Positions 34,544-43,577 of a stretch of 64,000 nt of DNA are shown in pieces. The first letter of the stretch is position 1. Each line of letters opens with the position of its first letter. The position numbers and the translations under genes were made by a program. The notes beneath the pieces are model-generated. The model had not been told where the DNA came from, ran no database searches, and worked only from the letters and a program-made list of their open reading frames with translations. Origin of the DNA: Nocardioides sp. 1609 (GTDB lineage Bacteria > Actinomycetota > Actinomycetes > Propionibacteriales > Nocardioidaceae); assembly GCF_004522105.1 (NCBI RefSeq), contig NZ_SPUJ01000001.1, positions 1-64,000 of the forward strand, in the 5' to 3' direction.

Positions 34544-35608
34544 GTGGAAGTCTTCGACAGCGTCGTCATCGGAGCCGGGCAGGCCGGGCTCTCGGCGTCG
34601 TACCACCTGCGGAGACGCGGCGTCCGACACGTCGTCCTCGACGCCGACGCCGCACCGGGCGGCGCCTGGCAGCACCGCTGGGACTCCCTCTCGATGGCCG
34701 ACGTGCACGGTGTCGCCGCCCTCCCCGACAGCGCCCGCCCGGAGCCCGACGGCCGGGAGCGGGCCAACGTCGCGGTCCCGGCGTACTTCGCGACGTACGA
34801 GCGCGAGCACGGCCTGCCGGTCGTCCGCCCGGTGCGCGTCGACCGGGTCGAGCGGGTCGACGACGCTCCCGACGGCCTGCTCGTCGTCCGGGCCGGAGAA
34901 CGGGCGTGGACGACGCGCACGGTGGTGAACGCGACCGGCACCTGGTCCCAGCCCTTCGTGCCGCACTACCCCGGGGCCGCGTCGTTCGCCGGGCCGCAGT
35001 GGCACACGGCCGACTACCCCGGCGCCGAGGCGTTCCGCGGCCTGCGGACCGTCGTGGTGGGTGGTGGTGCCTCCGCGGTGCAGCTGCTCGGCGAGATCGC
35101 GCTCGTCACCGACACGCTCTGGGTGACGCGGCGCCCGCCCGTGTGGCGCACCGACGACTTCACCCCCGAGGTCGGCCGGGCCGTCGTGGCCCGCGTCGAG
35201 GACCGGGTGCGCCGGGGCCTCCCGCCGGCGAGCGTGGTGAGCGTGACCGGGCTCGCGCTGCGCGAGCAGGAGCGGGCGGCCGAGGCGGTGGGCGCGTACG
35301 ACCGGCGGCCGATGTTCGCCTCCGTCGAGCCGGACGGCGTGCGCTGGGCCGACGCCTTCGAGCCGGCGCAGGCGATCCTGTGGGCCACCGGCTTCCGACC
35401 GGCCGTCGGGCACCTGGCTCCGCTGCACCTGCGCAGCCCGCTCGGCGGGATCCGGCTCGACGGCACCACCGCCGTCGTCGACCCCCGGGTGCAGCTCGTC
35501 GGCTACGGCCCCTCGGCCAGCACCATCGGCGCAAACCGGGCCGGCCGGGTGGCGGCACGCGGCGTGCTCGCCGCGCTCCGGGCCGACGCCGCCGCGCTCG
35601 GCTCCTGA
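34544..35608 (+). CDS. Flavin-dependent monooxygenase / FAD-NAD(P)-binding oxidoreductase
   Basis: This 354-aa protein has FAD-binding GAGQAG (10-15), followed by ASYHLRRRG and PGGAWQHRWDSL, and a second NAD(P)-binding Rossmann motif VVVGGGASAVQLLGE (about 168-182). The C-terminal ATGFRPAVGHLAPL resembles the FMO/YUCCA-like consensus. The canonical FxGxxxHxxxY fingerprint is only partly matched (FAGPQWHTADYPG), as in bacterial FMO-like proteins. Substrate unknown. It is downstream of deoD on the same strand and convergent with the ATPase gene. Confidence 0.87.
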   Translation: MEVFDSVVIGAGQAGLSASYHLRRRGVRHVVLDADAAPGGAWQHRWDSLSMADVHGVAALPDSARPEPDGRERANVAVPAYFATYEREHGLPVVRPVRVDRVERVDDAPDGLLVVRAGERAWTTRTVVNATGTWSQPFVPHYPGAASFAGPQWHTADYPGAEAFRGLRTVVVGGGASAVQLLGEIALVTDTLWVTRRPPVWRTDDFTPEVGRAVVARVEDRVRRGLPPASVVSVTGLALREQERAAEAVGAYDRRPMFASVEPDGVRWADAFEPAQAILWATGFRPAVGHLAPLHLRSPLGGIRLDGTTAVVDPRVQLVGYGPSASTIGANRAGRVAARGVLAALRADAAALGS

Positions 35609-35620
35609 ACGAGGACCGCC

Positions 35621-36817
35621 TCAGTCCTGCCCGCGCGCCCGCACCCACGCGTCGAAGCCCGGCATGGTGAATCGGACCAGTCCGTGGCCGACCGGCTCGA
35701 TGATGCCCTTCTCGATGAGTCGCTCGCGCGGGACGCTGATCGAGCGTGAGTCGACCCCCATCGCCGCCGCGATCCGCGCGCGGGTGACGTTGCCGGGACC
35801 GACCGAGGCCATCGCGCTGATGAAGGTGCGCTCGAGCTCGGTCGCCGACCCCCAGCGGGCCGCGTGCATCGCGGTCAGCTGCACCTCGGCGGCCGGGAGA
35901 CCGGCGTCGACGGCGGCCTCGTCGACCACCGCGCCGACCCGTGGGCGCAGCGCCTGCCAGGTGCAGCTGCCCGCGAGCTGGAGCAGGTAGGGATGACCGC
36001 CGACCCGTCGGACGACGGACTCGAGGGCGTCCGCCTCCCACGTGACGCCGAGGGCGTCGGCGGGAAGCGCGAGGAGCTGCCGGGCGTCGTCGTCGCTGAG
36101 GACGTCGAGCGGCACGAACGCGCTGCGCTCGCCGAAGGTCGCGGCCCGGATGATCGCCTCGGGGGTGACGGGCAGGCCCGCGGTGACGACGGTGAGCGGG
36201 TTGTCGTCGCGATCGCCGTCGAGGTTCTGGACGGCGTTGAGCAGGGTGGCGAGGTCGTCGGCGGACGCCGCGTGGAGCTCGTCGATGAAGACGACCAGCC
36301 CGGCGCCGCCGCGGTCCCGCACCGCGCGGGCCGCCTCGTGCAGGAGGTCCTCGAGTGCGCCGATGGGCGCGGCACCCGCGTCGGGCGCTCGGTCGTCGCC
36401 GGCACCGACCTCGCCGCCGACCGACACCCCCAGGACGCCGAGCTCGACCGACAGGCTGCTCAGCCGGTCGCGCCACCGCGTGCGGGGCCCGACCCGCAGG
36501 TCGATCCGGTCGAGCGCGCGCTCGACGCTGCGGACCAGCTCGGGCAGGAAGGGCCGCTCGCGGGAGCAGGCCAGCCACGCGCTGGCGAAGCCGATCGCGG
36601 CGGCCTCGCGCTCGGCCGTGCGCAGCAGCGAGGTCTTGCCGAGTCCGCGCGGAGCGTGGAAGACCAGCAGCGGCCCGGCGAGCTCTCCGAACGAGGCCAC
36701 CCGGCCGAGCCGGTCGCGGATCCGGCCGAGCTCGACCGCACGTCCGGCCAGGACGCGCGGCACCTGGCCGGGTGTGTAGGGGTCCGGCAGGGGCTCCGCC
36801 GCGGACGGTGCGGTCAT
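35621..36817 (-). CDS. Orc1/Cdc6-like AAA ATPase with C-terminal winged helix
   Basis: This 398-aa P-loop ATPase has Walker A APRGLGKTS (about 52-60), Walker B LVVFIDELH (about 173-181), a sensor/lid region (VRRVGGHPYLLQLAG) and a C-terminal winged helix (about 315-385; NVTRARIAAAMGVDSRSISVPRERLIEKGIIE) that could bind DNA. The order resembles AAA_16/Orc1-type ATPases, which are often orphan, defence-like or regulatory genes in actinobacteria. GGAGG is 5-6 nt before the ATG. A perfect palindrome covers its probable promoter, so autoregulation is likely. It is inserted between the purine/FMO genes and adnAB. Cellular role unknown. Confidence 0.8.
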   Translation of the reverse strand: MTAPSAAEPLPDPYTPGQVPRVLAGRAVELGRIRDRLGRVASFGELAGPLLVFHAPRGLGKTSLLRTAEREAAAIGFASAWLACSRERPFLPELVRSVERALDRIDLRVGPRTRWRDRLSSLSVELGVLGVSVGGEVGAGDDRAPDAGAAPIGALEDLLHEAARAVRDRGGAGLVVFIDELHAASADDLATLLNAVQNLDGDRDDNPLTVVTAGLPVTPEAIIRAATFGERSAFVPLDVLSDDDARQLLALPADALGVTWEADALESVVRRVGGHPYLLQLAGSCTWQALRPRVGAVVDEAAVDAGLPAAEVQLTAMHAARWGSATELERTFISAMASVGPGNVTRARIAAAMGVDSRSISVPRERLIEKGIIEPVGHGLVRFTMPGFDAWVRARGQD

Positions 36818-36840
36818 GACGACCTCCGTGATACGCCTTG

Positions 36841-36858
36841 ATACTTGGGCGAAGTATA
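36841..36858 (-). promoter_or_regulatory. ATACTT-GGGCG-AAGTAT palindrome over the ATPase promoter
   Basis: These perfect 6-bp arms with a 5-bp spacer lie 24-40 bp upstream of the ATPase ATG. On the minus strand the distal arm extends to TATACT (36853-36858), a good -10 hexamer, so a bound protein would occlude it. GATAC half-sites recur nearer the gene (36832 and 36839 regions). The low GC content stands out. The encoded ATPase with its winged helix, or an unlinked regulator, could bind. Confidence 0.6.
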
Positions 36859-36866
36859 ACCACCGA

Positions 36867-39800
36867 TCACAGGTCGAGCAGCCGCGTCAGGTCGTCGCGG
36901 CCGGGGAGGTCGGGAGGCTCGACGAGCCGGCCGCTGCGCACGTGGTAGAACGCCGCTCGCACGCGCTCGACGTCGACGCCGCGCAGCTCGGCCCAGGCCA
37001 GCCGGTACAGCGCCAGCTGCAACGGGTCGGAACCACCCCCGCGGCCGGTCTTCCAGTCGACGACGAGGAAGTCGTCGCCGTCGGCGTAGACCGCGTCGAT
37101 CCGGCCGCGCACGACCTGGCCGGCCAGCACCAGCGCGAACGACGGCTCCACCACCAGCGGCGGACGCTCGGCGAAGGGACCCCGCTCGAAGGCCGCGATG
37201 AGCTCCTGCAGGTCGGCGTCGTCCTCGATCCCGGCGTCGGCGCGGCCGGGCAGGTCGTCGGGGTCGAGCAGCAGCTGCTGGCCGAAGCGCGCCTCGACCC
37301 AGGCGTGGAAGCGGGTGCCGAAGCGGGCGGCCGGCGAGGGGGCGCGGGGCATCGGGCGGGCCAGGTCGCGGGCGAAGGCGTCGGGGTCGTCGCGCAGCCG
37401 CGCCACCGACGTCGCCGAGAGGCTCGACGGCAGCGGCACGACGATCTCGGAGGCCCGCTCGCGGGCCGCCTCGTCGAGGAGCCGCTCGATCTCGTCGTCC
37501 CACTGCTGGACCCGGTCGAGCTCGAGCACGTCCTCGAGGTCGTCGCGGGCACCGGGGTCGGCGGCCCGGACCCGGGCGGCGGCGTCGAGGCGGCGCTCGA
37601 CCTCGGGCGTGTGGTGCGAGATCGGCCAGGGCTGGTCGACCACCCGGCCCGCGAACGGGCTGACCTCGCCCTTGACGACCACCTCGCCCCAGGCGTCGGG
37701 CTCGCCACCCCACCCGGCCATCGCCTCGCGGGTCCGCACGAGGTACGGCGAGGGACCGTTGCCCGTCTTGAGGTGCGGCGCCCACCGCCAGGCCGAGACC
37801 CAGAGCAGGTGCCGGGCGCGGGTCCACGCGACGTAGCCGAGCCGGAGCTCCTCGAGGGCGTCGTGGGCCTTGGCGCGCCGGGCGACGTCGGCGATGTCGG
37901 CGGGCGTGTGACCGGCCAGCTGCGGCAGGTCTCGGGCGTCGCCGCGCAGCGCGGTCGGCATCACCGACGACACGGTGAGCCAGCTCGACCGGCCACGGCT
38001 GGTGGGGAACTTCTTGTCGGTGACGCCGACCAGGAAGACGGCGTCCCACTCGAGCCCCTTGGCGCGGTGCACGGTCAGGAGCTTGACCGAGTCGGCCTCG
38101 GACGGCGTCGCGACGTCGAGGCCCTGGCCGTGCTCGTCCTCGGCCTCGAGCCAGGCGAGCAGCGCGGCGAGGGTGACCTGGCCGTCGACGGCCTGGAACT
38201 CGGCGACGGCCTGGACGAAGAGGTCGAGGTTGTCGCGCCGTGCCGCGGCCGCCGGGCTCACCGACGAGGCCAGCTCGACGTCGATGCCGGTGGTGTCGAT
38301 GATCCGGCGGACCAGGTCGAGGATCGGCTCGCCGATCGCGGACCGGAGCCGGCGCAGCTCGGCGGCCAGCAGCACGAACCGCTCCCGTGCCTCGACCGAG
38401 TAGGCGGCGTCGCCGAGGTCCTCGAGCGCGTCGCAGAGCGACGGGATCTCGGTCGGGTCGGCGCCCTCGACCGCCGCGACGAGCTGCTCGTGGACGTCGG
38501 ACCAGGTCTCGGCGCCGGTGCGCGCGCCGGCGAGCTCGCCGGCGCGTCGTCCGAGCAGCGCCAGGTCGCGCGGGCCGATGGCCCAGCGCGGGCCGGCCAG
38601 CAGGGTCAGCAGGGCGGCGTTGGCGGTGACGTCCTGGACGAGGGTGAGGGTGGCGACGACCTCGGCCACCTCGGGCAGCCGGAGCAGGCCCTTCAGGCCG
38701 ACGATCTCGACCGGCACCTCGCGCGCGGTGAGGGCGTCGAAGACCGCGGCCGCGGTGGCGTTGTCGCGGGTCAGGACGCCGATCTCCTTCCAGGCCGGGC
38801 CCTCCCGGACGGCGGCCAGCTCGGCGTGGGTGGTGAGGACCTCCTCGGCGAGCCAGGCGAGCTCGTCGAGCGAGGTCTCGTGCACGATCGCCCGGACGTC
38901 GCCCTCGGCCGCACCCGGCTTCGGCTCGAGCGGCAGCAGGTCGCTGCGCAGGGCGTAGAGGTCGGCGGCCAGGTGGTTGGCGGTGGCCAGGATCCGACGG
39001 TCGGAGCGACGGTTGACCACGAGCGGGTAGGTCGTGGTGGCGCCGTCGACGGCCGGGAAGTCCTGGCCGAACTCGAGGATGTTGGAGACCGACGCCCCGC
39101 GCCAGCCGTAGATCGCCTGGTTGGGGTCGCCGACCGCGGTCACGGCGTGGCCGCGCCCCGGCTCGCCGGCGGCGCCGGAGAACAGCCGGCTGAGCATCAG
39201 CGCCTGGGCCACCGAGGTGTCCTGGTACTCGTCGAGGAGGACCACGCGGTACTTGCCCCGCTCGACCTCGCCCACCTCGGGGCAGGTCTCGGCGAGCCGG
39301 GCGGCGAGCGCGATCTGGTCGGAGAAGTCCATCAGGCCCAGGTGGGCCTTGAGGCCGCGGTAGGCCTCGACCAGGCCGAGCAGCTCTGCGCGCGCGTCGA
39401 TGGTCGCGATCGCCTTCTCGTTCCTGGCCCGGTAGGTCGAGCGGTGCTCGTCGGCCATCCCGGCCTCGAACGACGGCCGGGCCGCCGCGTCGTGGGCGCG
39501 CACCTGCGCGGGGCTGACCAGGTGCTCGCTCATCTCGGCGTCGAGCGCGAGCAGGTAGCGGACGACGTGCAGCGGGGAGTCGGTGAGGTGCGCGACCGGC
39601 GCGGTGTAGCGCTGGACCGCCCGCGCCGCCAGCTGGTAGCGACTGGCGTCGGTGATCAGGCGGGTGTCGGGCTCGTGGCCGATCCGCAGCCCGTGCTCGG
39701 AGAGCAGCGCCGAGGCGTAGGAGTGGTAGGTCGAGACGGTCGGCTCCTCGACCTCCTCCTCGTCGTCGTCGCGGGGGGCCGAGCGCTCGGGGAGCAGGCC

Positions 39801-40169
39801 GGCGCGCCGCAGGCTCTCCCGGATGCGCGTCTCGAGCTCGGCGGTGGCCTTGGTCGTGAAGGTGAGGCCGAGCACCTCCGCGGGCGCGACCTGCCCGGTC
39901 GCCACGAGCCACACGACCCGCGCCGCCATCACCGAGGTCTTGCCCGACCCGGCGCCGGCGATGACGACCGCCGGCTCGAGGGGTGCGGTGATCGCGGTGA
40001 ACTGGGCGTCGCTGAAGGTCCAGGACTCCCCCAGCAGGTCGCGCAGCCGCTCGGGGGTGTCGACGACGAGGGCGGGCCGGACCGGCGCCCCGGTCGCCCC
40101 GGTCGCCCCGGTCGCGTCGGTCGTCACGTCGGTCGTCACGTCGGACGTCGGGCCAGAGGTCAGGGTCAC
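36867..40169 (-). CDS. adnB: AdnB subunit of the AdnAB helicase-nuclease
   Basis: This 1100-aa UvrD-like protein has Walker A AGAGSGKT (71-78), Walker B VLLDEYQDTS, motif IV NRRSDRRIL, motif V VKLLTVHRAKGLEWDAVFL and a C-terminal RecB-type nuclease (VVDWKTGRGGG at about 1038; upstream GTRFHAWVEARFG). AdnB is the main motor and one nuclease of the mycobacterial double-strand-break end-resection complex. The GTG overlaps the AdnA stop by 4 bp (GTGA), so subunits are made in equal amounts. The N-terminus has a low-complexity TTDVTTDATGATGATG segment of repeat origin. The large open frame extending through adnA is a shadow. Confidence 0.94.
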   Translation of the reverse strand: MTLTSGPTSDVTTDVTTDATGATGATGAPVRPALVVDTPERLRDLLGESWTFSDAQFTAITAPLEPAVVIAGAGSGKTSVMAARVVWLVATGQVAPAEVLGLTFTTKATAELETRIRESLRRAGLLPERSAPRDDDEEEVEEPTVSTYHSYASALLSEHGLRIGHEPDTRLITDASRYQLAARAVQRYTAPVAHLTDSPLHVVRYLLALDAEMSEHLVSPAQVRAHDAAARPSFEAGMADEHRSTYRARNEKAIATIDARAELLGLVEAYRGLKAHLGLMDFSDQIALAARLAETCPEVGEVERGKYRVVLLDEYQDTSVAQALMLSRLFSGAAGEPGRGHAVTAVGDPNQAIYGWRGASVSNILEFGQDFPAVDGATTTYPLVVNRRSDRRILATANHLAADLYALRSDLLPLEPKPGAAEGDVRAIVHETSLDELAWLAEEVLTTHAELAAVREGPAWKEIGVLTRDNATAAAVFDALTAREVPVEIVGLKGLLRLPEVAEVVATLTLVQDVTANAALLTLLAGPRWAIGPRDLALLGRRAGELAGARTGAETWSDVHEQLVAAVEGADPTEIPSLCDALEDLGDAAYSVEARERFVLLAAELRRLRSAIGEPILDLVRRIIDTTGIDVELASSVSPAAAARRDNLDLFVQAVAEFQAVDGQVTLAALLAWLEAEDEHGQGLDVATPSEADSVKLLTVHRAKGLEWDAVFLVGVTDKKFPTSRGRSSWLTVSSVMPTALRGDARDLPQLAGHTPADIADVARRAKAHDALEELRLGYVAWTRARHLLWVSAWRWAPHLKTGNGPSPYLVRTREAMAGWGGEPDAWGEVVVKGEVSPFAGRVVDQPWPISHHTPEVERRLDAAARVRAADPGARDDLEDVLELDRVQQWDDEIERLLDEAARERASEIVVPLPSSLSATSVARLRDDPDAFARDLARPMPRAPSPAARFGTRFHAWVEARFGQQLLLDPDDLPGRADAGIEDDADLQELIAAFERGPFAERPPLVVEPSFALVLAGQVVRGRIDAVYADGDDFLVVDWKTGRGGGSDPLQLALYRLAWAELRGVDVERVRAAFYHVRSGRLVEPPDLPGRDDLTRLLDL

Positions 40170-43100
40170 GACAGCACCGTCCCGGAGGCCTTGTCGGGGC
40201 AGATCGCCTGGAAGGAGCACCGGTCGCACTGCTTGCCCGGCCGGGCGACGAAGTCCTCCGCGCGCAGCGTCGCGACCGCCTGGGCCAGCTGCGTCTCGGC
40301 GAGACGCGGCCCGTCGCCCGGCGCGGGCTGCTGCTGCACCTTCGGCAGGACGTCGCCGTGCCGCAGCTGGACGAGCTCGGCCCCGCCGGTGCGCACCGGC
40401 CCCTCGACGTGCGGGGCGGCGGCCTCGTCGGCGGCGCCGTGGTCGACCGCGAGCTGGTAGAGCCCGAGCTGCGCGTGCTCGGCGACCTCGGCTCCGGTCG
40501 GCGGGTACTTGCCGGTCTTGAGGTCGACCACGACGACCCGGCCGCTCTCGTCGAGCTCGAGCCGGTCGGCGTAGCCGTGGAGCCGGACGACCTCGCCGTC
40601 GGGCAGGGTCACCTCGGCGCGCAGCTTCGGCTCGACGGCGATCACGGTGCGCGCGTCGGGCCGGGCGTGCCAGGCGACGAAGCGGGCGAGCACCGCGGCG
40701 ACCGCCTCGCGCTCGCGGCCGGCCGACCACGGCGTGCGGAACTCCATCCGCGACCACACCTCGTCGACCAGGACGTCGAGGTCGGCGTCGGGCGGGAGGT
40801 CGGCCTTCGCGATGCGCTCGGCGATGGCGTGCACGACCTTGCCGAAGCCCTGGCTGGTCGAGCTGACGACGGCACCGCCGGCCTCGCGCTGCAGGAACCA
40901 CTGCGCCGGGCAGGTGAGCAACCCCTCCAGCGCGCTGGCCGACAGCACGAGCGGCTCGTCGGCCGGTCGCACCGGCAGCTCCGAGCGGGAGGGGGCCCGC
41001 AGGCCCCACCAGGACACCGGGTCGGCCTGCGGCGCGACCGCGTGGCCGTTGACCTCGGTGCCCGCCAGGCGGCGCAGCCGGACGGCGGCGGCCCGGCGCA
41101 GGGTCTCGGGCTGGGCCGGGTCGGCGACCACGCGGCGCAGCTCGGAGACGAGCCCGTCCATCGACAGCGGCCGCGGCGGGCGACCGACCCGGTGCTCCGG
41201 CTTGCGGCCGAGCTCGTCGACGAAGCGGGAGGGCTGGTCGCCGTCGTCGTCGGGCGAGCGCACCGCGGTGACGACGAGCCGCTGCCGGGCGCGGGTGACG
41301 GCGACGTAGAACAGCCGGCGCTCCTCGGCGAGCATCGCGCGGCGGGTGAGGGGCGCGAGGAGCTCGCCCTCCCCGATCCGGTCGGCGCCGATCCGGTCGG
41401 CGCCGAGCAGGGAGTCGCGGCGACGCAGGTCGGGCCAGGCACCCTCCTGCACGTGGGCGACGACGACCAGGCGCCACTCCAGGCCCTTGGCCCGGTGGGC
41501 GGTCAGCAGCCGGACGGCGTCGCCGCGGACGCCGCGCTCGGCGAGGGTGTCGGCCGGGATCTCCTGGGCCCGCAGGGTCTCGACGAACGACGAGACGCTC
41601 GTGTGCCCCTTCTGCTCCTCGGCCCGGGCGGCGGTCTCGAAGAGCGCGCAGATCGCGTCGAGGTCGCGGTGGGCCAGCCGGGCGGCGTGGCCGCCGGCCT
41701 GCGTGCCCTGGCGCAGCCGCGGCCCCCACTCGCTGCCCTCCCACACGGTCCAGAGCACCTCCTCGACGGTCGCGCCGCCCGCGAGTGCCTCGCGCCCCTG
41801 CTGCAGCAGGGCGGCGAGCCGGGCGGCCCGGCGCACGCCGGGGCCGCTCAGCCCCTGGAGACGGCTCGGGTCGAGGACGGCGGCGCGGACCAGGTCGCGC
41901 GCCCGGGTCTCCTCGTCACGGGCCCGCAGCGCGCGGGTCAGCGCGCGCACGTCGGTGGCGTCGAGTCCGCCGAGCGGCGAGGTGAGCAGGCCCTCGACGA
42001 CGTCGGCCGCGACGAAGTCGGGGTCGTCCGGGTCGTCGGCGCCGTCGGTCCCGGGCGGTCGGGCGTGCAGGATCACCGACAGCGCCGAGAGCAGGGGGAC
42101 GACAGCGGGCTCGCGCACCAGTGGCGTGTCGTCGCTGGCCACCTCGACCGGCACGCCCGAGGCTGCCAGCGACCGGCGCAGCGCCGGGATCGAGGCGCGG
42201 CCGGACCGCACCAGCACGGCCATGTCGGACCAGGCCACCCCGTCGGCGAGGTGGGCACGGCGCAGCAGGTCGGCGACGTGCTCGGTCTCGGCGCGGGCGG
42301 TGTCGAAGGTGAGCACCTCGACCGACCCACGGCCCAGGCCGTGGGGCGCGGCCTCGGGGTTGCGGAACGCGGCGTACTGCTCGGCGGGGATGGAGCCCGA
42401 GACCCCGATCGAGGCGGCGACGGTGCGCGAGGCGCGCAGCAGCCGGGAGCCGAAGCGCCGGGTGGTGCCGAGCGCGATGACGGTCGCCGGCGCGCCGTCA
42501 CGGGCACGGAACTCGGCCGGGAAGTCGAGGATGCCGCGGACGTCGGCGCCACGGAAGCCGTAGATCGACTGGTCGGGGTCGCCGACCACGGTGAGGTTGC
42601 CCCCGTCGCCGGCGAGCGCCCGCAGCAGCGCGACCTGGCTGGGGTCGGTGTCCTGGTACTCGTCGACGAAGACGTGGCGGTAGCGCTCGCGCAGCTCGGC
42701 GCGGTGCCGCTCGGCCTCGATCACGCCGCGCGCGATGAGGTCGGGGTAGTCGATGGCCGCCTGGTCGCCGAGGACGTCGAGGTACTGCTGGAGGAACAGC
42801 CCGGCCGCCTCGAACTCCACGACGCCCTCGCGCCGGCCGAGCTCGACGAGCTGGTCGGGGTCCAGGCCCCGCTCACGGGCGCGACCGATCACGGCCTGCA
42901 CCTCGCGCGCGAAGCCCCGGGTGCCGACCGCGGCCCTGAGCGGCTCGGGCCAGCGCACCGACTCGGGTGCGTCGGTGAGCAGCTCCTGGAGCACGACGTC
43001 CTGCTCGGGGGCCGAGAGGAGCCGCAGCGGCGCGACGTAGAGCTCGGCCGGGGCGTAGCGCCGCACCAGGCCGTAGGCGAAGGAGTGGAACGTCGAGCTG

Positions 43101-43393
43101 AGCCCGGTGGCCATCGTGCGGCCGAGCCGCGAGGTCACCCGGTCGCGCAGCTGCTCGGCGGCCTTGCGGGAGAAGGTGAGGGCCAGGACGTCGTCGGGGG
43201 TGACGCCGTCGTGCTCGATGCGGTCGACGATGGCCTCGACCAGCGTCGTCGTCTTGCCGGTGCCGGGCCCGGCGAGCACCAGCAGCGGCCCCTCCCGGTG
43301 CTCGACGACCGCCTGCTGCTGCGGGTCGAGCACGGGCACGTCGACGGCCACGTGCTCGCGCACGAGCCGGTACGTCGGGGCCGAGGAGGTCAT
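40166..43393 (-). CDS. adnA: AdnA subunit of the AdnAB helicase-nuclease
   Basis: This 1075-aa protein has an SF1 helicase core with Walker A AGPGTGKTT (41-49), Walker B FVDEYQDTDPSQV, VGDPDQSIYGFRGA, and motifs AVRLLTAHRAKGLEW and FYVAVTRARQRL. A RecB-like nuclease follows (VVVDLKTGKYPP, about 957) with a four-Cys iron-sulfur cluster: LTCPAQW (about 827), then CDRC and CSFQAIC region (about 1056-1066). All nuclease and cluster residues look intact. It forms the AdnAB dimer that processes double-strand ends. First gene of the adnAB unit. An internal tandem duplication GADRIGADRIG lies near residue 668. Confidence 0.94.
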   Translation of the reverse strand: MTSSAPTYRLVREHVAVDVPVLDPQQQAVVEHREGPLLVLAGPGTGKTTTLVEAIVDRIEHDGVTPDDVLALTFSRKAAEQLRDRVTSRLGRTMATGLSSTFHSFAYGLVRRYAPAELYVAPLRLLSAPEQDVVLQELLTDAPESVRWPEPLRAAVGTRGFAREVQAVIGRARERGLDPDQLVELGRREGVVEFEAAGLFLQQYLDVLGDQAAIDYPDLIARGVIEAERHRAELRERYRHVFVDEYQDTDPSQVALLRALAGDGGNLTVVGDPDQSIYGFRGADVRGILDFPAEFRARDGAPATVIALGTTRRFGSRLLRASRTVAASIGVSGSIPAEQYAAFRNPEAAPHGLGRGSVEVLTFDTARAETEHVADLLRRAHLADGVAWSDMAVLVRSGRASIPALRRSLAASGVPVEVASDDTPLVREPAVVPLLSALSVILHARPPGTDGADDPDDPDFVAADVVEGLLTSPLGGLDATDVRALTRALRARDEETRARDLVRAAVLDPSRLQGLSGPGVRRAARLAALLQQGREALAGGATVEEVLWTVWEGSEWGPRLRQGTQAGGHAARLAHRDLDAICALFETAARAEEQKGHTSVSSFVETLRAQEIPADTLAERGVRGDAVRLLTAHRAKGLEWRLVVVAHVQEGAWPDLRRRDSLLGADRIGADRIGEGELLAPLTRRAMLAEERRLFYVAVTRARQRLVVTAVRSPDDDGDQPSRFVDELGRKPEHRVGRPPRPLSMDGLVSELRRVVADPAQPETLRRAAAVRLRRLAGTEVNGHAVAPQADPVSWWGLRAPSRSELPVRPADEPLVLSASALEGLLTCPAQWFLQREAGGAVVSSTSQGFGKVVHAIAERIAKADLPPDADLDVLVDEVWSRMEFRTPWSAGREREAVAAVLARFVAWHARPDARTVIAVEPKLRAEVTLPDGEVVRLHGYADRLELDESGRVVVVDLKTGKYPPTGAEVAEHAQLGLYQLAVDHGAADEAAAPHVEGPVRTGGAELVQLRHGDVLPKVQQQPAPGDGPRLAETQLAQAVATLRAEDFVARPGKQCDRCSFQAICPDKASGTVLS

Positions 43394-43486
43394 GGCAGAA
43401 CCTCACCACACGCCGGGGACAGCCGGCACGGAACCTGTCGGGCATGCCGCCGACCCCACCCCGGACGCACGCCCGGACGCAGCGGA

Positions 43487-43516
43487 CGGGCCCGGAGGAT
43501 CGCTCCCCCGGGCCCG
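43487..43516 (-). terminator. GC-rich hairpin after the M14 peptidase gene
   Basis: CGGGCCCGG (43487-43495) and CCGGGCCCG (43508-43516) are perfect 9-bp arms. It lies 62 bp beyond the peptidase stop and upstream of adnA. No U-tract follows, so terminator function is likely but not certain. Confidence 0.5.
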
Positions 43517-43527
43517 CCCGTGCACCA

Positions 43528-43571
43528 CGTCCTCAGCGCGTCGTCAGCGCGTGGTCAGCGCGTCCTCAGCG
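43528..43571. repeat. Four tandem 11-bp repeats next to the M14 stop
   Basis: The unit CGTCCTCAGCG is repeated four times with one- or two-base changes (CGTCGTCAGCG, CGTGGTCAGCG, CGTCCTCAGCG), ending 7 bp before the M14 stop codon at 43578. It is noncoding and may be slippage-prone. Confidence 0.75.
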
Positions 43572-43577
43572 CCTCCG

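Noticed and set aside
43528..43571. CRISPR or attachment site
   Set aside because: The 11-bp units are contiguous with no spacers, and no integrase or tRNA is adjacent.
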